Shown piece by piece: positions 13,596 through 18,445 of a stretch of DNA of 18,445 nt. This stretch comes from Acidaminococcus sp. CAG:917. Lineage in GTDB: Bacteria; Bacillota; Clostridia; Christensenellales; CAG-917. The notes under the pieces were generated by a model, which saw only the letters and a list, made by a program, of their open reading frames with translations, searched no databases and was not told the origin of the DNA. The stretch lies in contig FR901021.1 in assembly GCA_000437555.1 (NCBI GenBank), positions 21,866 through 40,310 on the forward strand. Direction: 5' to 3'. Position numbers and translations under genes: made by a program. Position 1 is the stretch's first letter, and each line of letters opens with the position of its first letter.

Positions 13596-14999
13596 TCAAT
13601 ATCTCAGTTTGCAATCCTTTGCCGCTTTGACCTCGTCGGGACGGGATATTACGGCATTGTGGGGCGCTAAGTGAAGTTTTTCAGGATTTGTTTTTGCTTC
13701 CTCATAAAGCCTGAGCATAACTTCCGCCGTCTCGTCGAGCATTTCCTTTGTCGCGGATTCGGTAGGCTCAAACATAAGCGCCTCGTGCACGATGAGCGGG
13801 AAATACATCGTCGGCGGATGAATTCCGAAATCGATGAGCGATTTTGCTACGTCTATCGCACTTACTCCCGTTTCGTCTTTGAGCTTTTGCAAAGAGAGGA
13901 CAAACTCGTGCATGCAATATCTGTCGCTGTCCGTGTCGTAAACTTTCTGAAGTCTGCTCTTTAAATAGTTAGCGTTTAATACGGCGCACGTCGAAGCTTC
14001 TTTCAGTCCCTTTCCGCCAAGAGTAAGAATATAACAAAGAGCCTTTACCATAACGGAGAAATTGCCGTAAAACGCGGTAACTTTTCCCACAGAGTTTTGA
14101 GGCATTTTGAAATCTTCGTTGACAACGGGATATGGCAAAAATTCTTTTAAATCTTCCGTGCAGCAAACGGGACCGGAGCCGGGACCGCCGCCGCCGTGAG
14201 GCGTGGAAAACGTCTTGTGAAGATTGAAATGCACAACGTCGAATCCCATATCTTTAGGACGCGCAATACCCATAACGGCGTTGAGATTGGCTCCGTCGTA
14301 ATACAACAGACCGCCCGCCTTATGAATTATATCGGCAATTTCCACTATATTTTTTTCAAAAAGTCCGAGCGTCGTCGGGTTAGTGAGCATTAGCGCCGCG
14401 GTGTCTTCACCGACAATCTGCCTTAACTGTTCAACGTCCACTCCCTTTTCCGAGTTAGATTTCACCTCGACCACTTCAAAGCCTGCCATAGCCGCGCTTG
14501 CGGGATTAGTTCCGTGCGCCGAATCGGGAACGATTATTTTTTTACGCCCGAAGTCACCCCTTGACTCGTGATATTTTTTTATCAGCAAAAGACCCGTGAA
14601 TTCTCCGTGCGCTCCTGCGGCGGGTTGCAGTGTGCAAGCGTCCATACCGGTAATTTCCTTTAGAGATTCGGAGAGCATCTTGCAAACCTTTACGCAGCCG
14701 CTTAAAGTATCTGCACTTTGAAGAGGATGAACTTTTGTAAATCCTTTCAGCGCCGCCACTTCCTCGTTTAATTTAGGATTGTACTTCATCGTGCAAGAGC
14801 CAAGCGGATAAAATCCGTCGTCGACGCCGAACGCCATTTTCGACAGTTTTGTATAATGTCTTACCACGTTATATTCGCTGACGTCGGGAAGGTCAAGCTC
14901 CGCCCTTGTCAATTGCTTACTGAGCGAATATTTTTTCACTGTCAGGGGGCGGATATAATTTTCCGTCTGAGCGTTGTCATAGTCAAAAATCGATTTCAT
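13596..14999 (-). CDS. gcvPB: Glycine dehydrogenase (decarboxylating) subunit 2, P-protein C-terminal half
   Basis: 467-residue PLP-bearing subunit of the split P protein. It decarboxylates glycine and passes the aminomethyl group to the lipoyl arm of GcvH. Visible: the LGSCTMKYNP motif (66-75), QPAAGAHGE (125-133), D235 in YYDGANLN that holds the pyridine nitrogen, and the PLP lysine K262 in NLHKTFSTPHGGGG. The length is normal for the GcvPB family. The ATG at 14999 overlaps the gcvPA stop (ATGA) and has GGGGGAGG as SD; the open frame upstream to 15095 lies inside gcvPA and is not used. It is the last gene of the cluster. Only weak, short-stemmed hairpins follow (about 13520-13590), one of them with a T8 tail, so its terminator is uncertain. 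Confidence 0.95.
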   Translation of the reverse strand: MKSIFDYDNAQTENYIRPLTVKKYSLSKQLTRAELDLPDVSEYNVVRHYTKLSKMAFGVDDGFYPLGSCTMKYNPKLNEEVAALKGFTKVHPLQSADTLSGCVKVCKMLSESLKEITGMDACTLQPAAGAHGEFTGLLLIKKYHESRGDFGRKKIIVPDSAHGTNPASAAMAGFEVVEVKSNSEKGVDVEQLRQIVGEDTAALMLTNPTTLGLFEKNIVEIADIIHKAGGLLYYDGANLNAVMGIARPKDMGFDVVHFNLHKTFSTPHGGGGPGSGPVCCTEDLKEFLPYPVVNEDFKMPQNSVGKVTAFYGNFSVMVKALCYILTLGGKGLKEASTCAVLNANYLKSRLQKVYDTDSDRYCMHEFVLSLQKLKDETGVSAIDVAKSLIDFGIHPPTMYFPLIVHEALMFEPTESATKEMLDETAEVMLRLYEEAKTNPEKLHLAPHNAVISRPDEVKAAKDCKLRY

Positions 15000-16306
15000 T
15001 TTATTGCCTCCCCCGCAAGTTTTACCGCCCTGTCGAGAGCTTTTACGTCCGCAGTTTCGGTAGCGCACCAGAGCATCTCGTCGTCCGACAGACAAAGCCC
15101 CGAAAGTATACCTTCTTTTGCAAGACTTTTTTCAATCTCTCTCGCTTTACCGTAACACTCCGTGACGAACTCGTGGAAAAACTCACCTTTATATTTTCTT
15201 TTTAGCCCGACATTATCGAGCTGCTCTGCAAGATAATGGGCGTTTGACAGACACGCCTCGCCCACTTCGGTAAATCCTTTTTTACCCAAGGTAGCAAGAT
15301 ATACCGCGGCGGTAAGCGCACAATGCGCCTGATTGCTGCAAATATTACTTGACGCTCTCTCTCTGCGTATATGCTGCTCCCTTGCCTGCAAAGTCAAAAC
15401 GTAACAGACGTTTCCGTCACGGTCCACCGTTTCGCCGACTATCCTTCCCGTGAGTTTTCTCATATCCGAACGCATACAGGTTATAAAACCGAGATAAGGT
15501 CCGCCGAACGAAAGCGAAAGTCCTAAAGGTTGCGCCTCGCCCGTCGCCACGTCCACTCCTGATTCGGCAGGAGTTTTTAAAACGGAAAGAGCGGTCGGAT
15601 TATAACCTCCTATGCTCTTTACTCCCTTTGCTTTGCATAAAGAGGCAATCGAATCGACGTCCTCTATGAGTCCGAAATAGTTGGGCTGGGTAAAATACAC
15701 ACAAGCTACGTTATCGTCCATCGCATTTTCAAGCTCACGGACGTCTGAAAGCCCGTCTTTTGATTTCAGAACTTCAAGACTAAATCCCCTGGCCTCGATA
15801 TATGTTTTCATAACGGCTAAAGTGTCGGGGTTGACGTTATCGAAAGTCAACACTTTAGTTTTGCGACCCAAAAACATTAGAGCCGCTTCTGCCGCGGCAG
15901 TCGCTCCGCTGTAATGCGAGGCGTTGGAAACTTCCATGCCGGTAAGACGGCACATAAAGGTTTGATATTCAAAAATGCTTCTGAGTATTCCCTGCGACAT
16001 TTCCGCCTGATAAGGCGTATATGCCGTAACGAATTCCGAACGGGATACGATAGCCCTGACAGGCGACGGGATATAATGGCTGTAAGCGCCCGCCCCTCTT
16101 AGGACGGTGTCGAAAACCTTGTTTTCGTTTGCGACGCTTTCCATAAAATCGAAAACTTCTTGCTGGCTTAATCCGTCGGGAAGATTTAAAGGTTTCGCTT
16201 TAATGCCGCTCGGAATATCTTTGAAGAGCTCGTCGGAATTTTTGACTCCGATTTCACTTAGCATTTCCTTTTTATCTTTTTCGGATAAAGATATATAGTT
16301 TGACAT
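14996..16306 (-). CDS. gcvPA: Glycine dehydrogenase (decarboxylating) subunit 1, P-protein N-terminal half
   Basis: 436-residue partner of GcvPB; it has the aminotransferase-like fold but no PLP lysine, and forms the alpha2beta2 P protein. Family motifs: RGAGAYSHYIP (70-80), TAYTPYQAEMSQG (94-106), EYQT (113-116) and the ATAAAEA segment (135-141). The segment before it reads HYSG, where I would expect YDG; this is a minor change. The start is firm, with GGAGGA 5 nt before the ATG. It lies 48 nt after gcvH, and a 7-bp hairpin with a T-rich tail stands in that gap. It is translationally coupled to gcvPB. Confidence 0.95.
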   Translation of the reverse strand: MSNYISLSEKDKKEMLSEIGVKNSDELFKDIPSGIKAKPLNLPDGLSQQEVFDFMESVANENKVFDTVLRGAGAYSHYIPSPVRAIVSRSEFVTAYTPYQAEMSQGILRSIFEYQTFMCRLTGMEVSNASHYSGATAAAEAALMFLGRKTKVLTFDNVNPDTLAVMKTYIEARGFSLEVLKSKDGLSDVRELENAMDDNVACVYFTQPNYFGLIEDVDSIASLCKAKGVKSIGGYNPTALSVLKTPAESGVDVATGEAQPLGLSLSFGGPYLGFITCMRSDMRKLTGRIVGETVDRDGNVCYVLTLQAREQHIRRERASSNICSNQAHCALTAAVYLATLGKKGFTEVGEACLSNAHYLAEQLDNVGLKRKYKGEFFHEFVTECYGKAREIEKSLAKEGILSGLCLSDDEMLWCATETADVKALDRAVKLAGEAIK

Positions 16307-16315
16307 TTTTCCTCC

Positions 16316-16343
16316 GAAAGTAAAAGTAGCCCAAAAGGGCTAC
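16316..16343 (-). terminator. Intercistronic hairpin between gcvH and gcvPA, possible partial terminator
   Basis: Arms GTAGCCC (16326-16332) and GGGCTAC (16337-16343) with a 4-nt loop. On the minus strand it is followed by TTTTACTTT, just before the gcvPA SD. It sits 11 nt after the gcvH stop. It looks like a weak intrinsic terminator or an mRNA-processing/stabilising hairpin that could lower P relative to H. Confidence 0.5.
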
Positions 16344-16354
16344 GAATTATTTTA

Positions 16355-16723
16355 TTAAAGGGTTTGTATGTATTTGAGATATTTTTCTTCGGACATGAGG
16401 TCTGTAGGCATAGACCCTCTTATTTCCGCTTCGCAAATCCAATTCTTTTTAGGGTCCTCGTTCAAAAGTTCGGGTCTGCCGTCAAGTTCGAGATTGACAT
16501 TGGTGATTATACCGTCGCAGGGTCCCAAAATGTCCGAAGCCGCTTTGACCGATTCAACCGCCGCAAAAACTTCGCCTTTTGAAAAGGTCTGTCCGATTTC
16601 GGGAAGATTGACGTAAACGATGTCGCCGAGCTCTTTTTGCGCATAATCGGAAATACCCACTTGAACGGTTTTGCCCGTTCCGATACAGATATACTCATGA
16701 GTTTTGGTATAAAGATATCTCAT
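16355..16723 (-). CDS. gcvH: Glycine cleavage system H protein (lipoyl carrier)
   Basis: 122-residue carrier that shuttles the aminomethyl group between P, T and L proteins on a lipoyl arm. The lipoylated lysine is K60 in VESVKAASDI; the N-terminal YTKTHEYI, the VQVGISDYAQKELGDIVYV strand pair (given as VQVGISDYAQ, KELGDIVYV) and the C-terminal SEEKYLKYI are all typical. The length is usual (about 125). GAGGT lies just upstream of the ATG. A gap of 129 nt separates it from gcvT, with a candidate extended -10 promoter inside, so it may have extra transcription. No lipoate ligase or octanoyltransferase gene is in the window. Confidence 0.96.
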   Translation of the reverse strand: MRYLYTKTHEYICIGTGKTVQVGISDYAQKELGDIVYVNLPEIGQTFSKGEVFAAVESVKAASDILGPCDGIITNVNLELDGRPELLNEDPKKNWICEAEIRGSMPTDLMSEEKYLKYIQTL

Positions 16724-16751
16724 AATTACCTCGCTTAATTTTACTGTATTT

Positions 16752-16760
16752 ATTTTAACA
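16752..16760 (-). promoter_or_regulatory. Candidate internal promoter upstream of gcvH
   Basis: An extended -10, TG-T-TAAAAT, on the minus strand (-10 at 16752-16757), about 30 nt before the gcvH ATG. The -35 region is poor (TAGCAA). The 126-nt gap is unusually long for this otherwise tightly packed cluster. Confidence 0.35.
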
Positions 16761-16849
16761 TTTATTTTTTGAAATTGCTACTGTTTAGCCGCTTTATTTA
16801 AAACAAATTTATTCTTTCCGAACACTTTTGCCCCAAACTCAAGTCGGCT

Positions 16850-17920
16850 TTATTTTTCTCTTTTGTAAAAGGGAAGCTGTGTCAATTCAAGAGCAACTCT
16901 TCTGCCTCTGACGTCCGCTTCGAGATTTTTGCCCACGGCGTCTTGTTTTATCCTGAGCATACACACCGCCTTTTTGAGTGTGGGCGCAAAAGTGCCGGAC
17001 GTGACTATACCCACCTTCTCGTCGCCGACATATACGTCCGAGTGCTCTCTCACTATACCCTTTAAGGCAAACGCACCGACTCTGACGTATTCTTTTTTAC
17101 AATTTAAAATTGCCTCTTTGCCGACAAAATTTTCTTTGCCAAGTTTTATGGCAAAATCGAGTCCTACTTCCGCTACGGGGATATCTTCGCCGAGTTCGTG
17201 TCCGTAAAGCGGCATAGCGGCTTCCAGACGCAGAGTGTCTCTCGCTCCGAGCCCGCAAGGCATAATACCGAATTCTTTCCCCGCATTTAAAAGCATCTCG
17301 TATGCCTTGACTGCGTCGGAATTTTTAACGTAAATTTCAAATCCGTCCTCGCCCGTGTATCCCGTCCTCGAGATAAGCGAATTTATACCGGCAAAGCTTA
17401 CGTTGTCGATAAAGGAATAATACTTTTTAGGGATAAACTCGTCGGCGATTATCTTTTTAAGCACCGCTTCGCTCATAGGTCCTTGAATTGCAATCTGAGC
17501 CACTTTGTCCGATATGTTTTCAAACACATAGTCGCTTCCTTGCAAGTGCGTTTCAAACCACTCGGAGTCTTTTTCCGTGTTCGATGCGTTTACGACAATC
17601 AAAAAATCGTCCTGCGCTTTGCGGTAAATCAAAATATCGTCGACCGCTCCGCCCTTTTCGTTGGGCAATAGACTGTAACGCACCTGCCCGTCATACATTC
17701 CCCTTATATCGTTTGTGACTATGGCGTTCAAGGCGCTTTCGGCGCCTTTGCCTTTCACGGTCAATTCGCCCATATGCGAAACGTCAAAAAGACCCACTCT
17801 TTCACGGACGCATTTATGCTCTTCCAAAATCGAGCCGTAGTCGACAGGCAATTCAAATCCTGCAAAATCGACAATGTTTCCGTTAAGTTTTACATGCATT
17901 TCATAAAGCGGAGTTCTCAT
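16850..17920 (-). CDS. gcvT: Glycine cleavage system T protein (aminomethyltransferase)
   Basis: 356-residue tetrahydrofolate-dependent aminomethyltransferase; it releases ammonia from the aminomethyl-lipoyl arm of GcvH and makes 5,10-methylene-THF. N-terminal TPLYEMHV, DFAGFELPVDY (18-28) and GLFDVSHMGE (43-52) are diagnostic; the acidic VDD motif (93-95) is the expected catalytic Asp region; SRTGYTGEDGFEIY and the C-terminal folate-domain GIVTSGTFAPTL follow. I chose ATG 17920, with AAGAGGT directly upstream, over a TTG at 17941 that lies inside lpdA. It begins 1 nt after the lpdA stop. Length is normal, and no key residue is missing. Confidence 0.95.
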   Translation of the reverse strand: MRTPLYEMHVKLNGNIVDFAGFELPVDYGSILEEHKCVRERVGLFDVSHMGELTVKGKGAESALNAIVTNDIRGMYDGQVRYSLLPNEKGGAVDDILIYRKAQDDFLIVVNASNTEKDSEWFETHLQGSDYVFENISDKVAQIAIQGPMSEAVLKKIIADEFIPKKYYSFIDNVSFAGINSLISRTGYTGEDGFEIYVKNSDAVKAYEMLLNAGKEFGIMPCGLGARDTLRLEAAMPLYGHELGEDIPVAEVGLDFAIKLGKENFVGKEAILNCKKEYVRVGAFALKGIVREHSDVYVGDEKVGIVTSGTFAPTLKKAVCMLRIKQDAVGKNLEADVRGRRVALELTQLPFYKREK

Positions 17921-17921
17921 A

Positions 17922-18445
17922 TTACCTCTTGTGTGTGGCAAGCCCCGTAAAATCCCAAACGGCTTCGCTTAGCGATTCGCTTACCGTCGGGTGCGGATGA
18001 ATAACTTTTGCCACGTCCTCAATTTTTAATTTATTTGCAATCGCCACCGCCGCCTCGGATATAAGCTCGGTTGCGTTGTCGCAAAACAGTTCCGCACCGA
18101 CGATTAAGCCGCCCTCGGAATAAAGTTTGACAAAGCCTCTCGTATAACCCTCTATAATACTCTTAGCGTTGCCGCCGGTCATAAACTTTGAGACGCTTTC
18201 GCCTTCCGTCTTTCCCACGGAAGCAATCTGCGGATAGGTATACACGCAGGACGGAACGACGGTAAGGTCTACCGACTGCTTTTTCCCTAAAACGACGTCG
18301 ACGGCGTTCACGCCCTCCGCCGAAGCAAAATGCGCAAGCTGACATTTGCCCGTCACGTCGCCTATGGCGTATACCTGTTTTACGTTTGTCTGAAAATTAT
18401 TATCGACCTTTACATATCCTCTTTCAAGTTCGAGATTTAAACTTT
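17922..18445 (-). CDS. lpdA: Dihydrolipoyl dehydrogenase (L protein), C-terminal part, cut by window edge
   Basis: The gene runs past the end of the window; 173 C-terminal residues are visible. FAD-linked L protein that reoxidises the dihydrolipoyl arm of GcvH with NAD+. Visible: the FAD-binding VYAIGDVTGK (residues 24-33 of the visible part), then the dimerisation domain with TYPQIASVG and the catalytic His-Glu region HPHPTVSE near the C-terminus, as expected for E3 enzymes. The redox CxxxxC and the NAD domain lie outside the window. It is first of the visible cluster, 1 nt upstream of gcvT, so it probably serves glycine cleavage rather than a 2-oxoacid dehydrogenase. The cluster's main promoter, and any glycine riboswitch, would lie off the window. 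Confidence 0.93.
   Translation of the reverse strand, partial: SLNLELERGYVKVDNNFQTNVKQVYAIGDVTGKCQLAHFASAEGVNAVDVVLGKKQSVDLTVVPSCVYTYPQIASVGKTEGESVSKFMTGGNAKSIIEGYTRGFVKLYSEGGLIVGAELFCDNATELISEAAVAIANKLKIEDVAKVIHPHPTVSESLSEAVWDFTGLATHKR

Noticed and set aside
15000..15095. Upstream extension of gcvPB inside gcvPA
   Set aside because: It overlaps the conserved gcvPA end in another frame; family length and the SD GGGGGAGG fit ATG 14999.
16724..16849. Glycine riboswitch within the gcv cluster
   Set aside because: The gap is short, AT-rich and lacks the paired GC-rich aptamer structure; any riboswitch would be upstream of lpdA, outside the window.
17921..17941. TTG start of gcvT at 17941
   Set aside because: It overlaps the end of lpdA; ATG 17920 has a good SD and the conserved TPLYEMH start.
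1..18445. CRISPR array, reverse transcriptase, toxin-antitoxin pair or transposase
   Set aside because: Looked for regularly spaced repeats, RT motifs and transposase-like proteins; none is present.

Overview
The window looks like a chromosomal segment of an anaerobic, low-to-moderate G+C Bacillota (Clostridia-like, perhaps an uncultured gut lineage). The pointers are strong purine-rich Shine-Dalgarno (SD) sequences, consensus TTGACA/TATAAT promoters with very short leaders, a split glycine decarboxylase (gcvPA/gcvPB), a BmrCD-type heterodimeric ABC exporter, an RlmA-type rRNA methyltransferase and an AbrB-controlled ABC pair. The species cannot be named from the sequence alone.

Layout. (1) 1-3180, minus strand: a two-gene Gabija-type anti-phage module, gajA (OLD-family ATPase with TOPRIM nuclease) then a compact gajB (UvrD-like helicase). 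It is by eye much more AT-rich than the rest and lies next to a GC-rich, repeat-like non-coding stretch at 1-150, so it looks like an acquired defence cassette. (2) 3188-4983, plus strand: a tightly coupled operon of an AbrB-like regulator, an ABC ATPase and an ABC-2 permease, with a perfect consensus promoter and a terminator. (3) 5139-5455, minus strand: tRNA-Ser(UGA) with its own perfect promoter, a structured leader of about 147 nt and a terminator. (4) 5484-6352, plus strand: an RlmA-family 23S rRNA guanine-N1 methyltransferase. (5) 6476-12621, minus strand: two ABC exporter half-transporters, then an alpha/beta hydrolase with its own promoter, then class II fumarase. (6) 12818-13500: a putative 56-residue protein on plus with a predicted leaderless mRNA, and a 75-residue membrane protein on minus, sharing a bidirectional terminator. 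(7) 13596-18445, minus strand: the glycine cleavage cluster lpdA(partial)-gcvT-gcvH-gcvPA-gcvPB.

How the genes work together. The glycine cleavage cluster encodes all four activities: P protein (two subunits), lipoyl carrier H, aminomethyltransferase T and dihydrolipoyl dehydrogenase L. They oxidise glycine to CO2, NH3, NADH and methylene-tetrahydrofolate. The two ABC half-transporters should pair as one asymmetric exporter: the first has a degenerate ATP site (Glu to Asp, H-loop His to Gln), the second a canonical one. GajA and GajB are expected to form one defence complex.

The clearest special system is the Gabija module. It belongs to a known defence family, but its helicase is clearly shorter than the well-studied one. 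The less explained signals are the predicted leaderless 56-residue ORF, the structured tRNA leader, a palindrome over the hydrolase promoter, and an intercistronic hairpin between gcvH and gcvPA.
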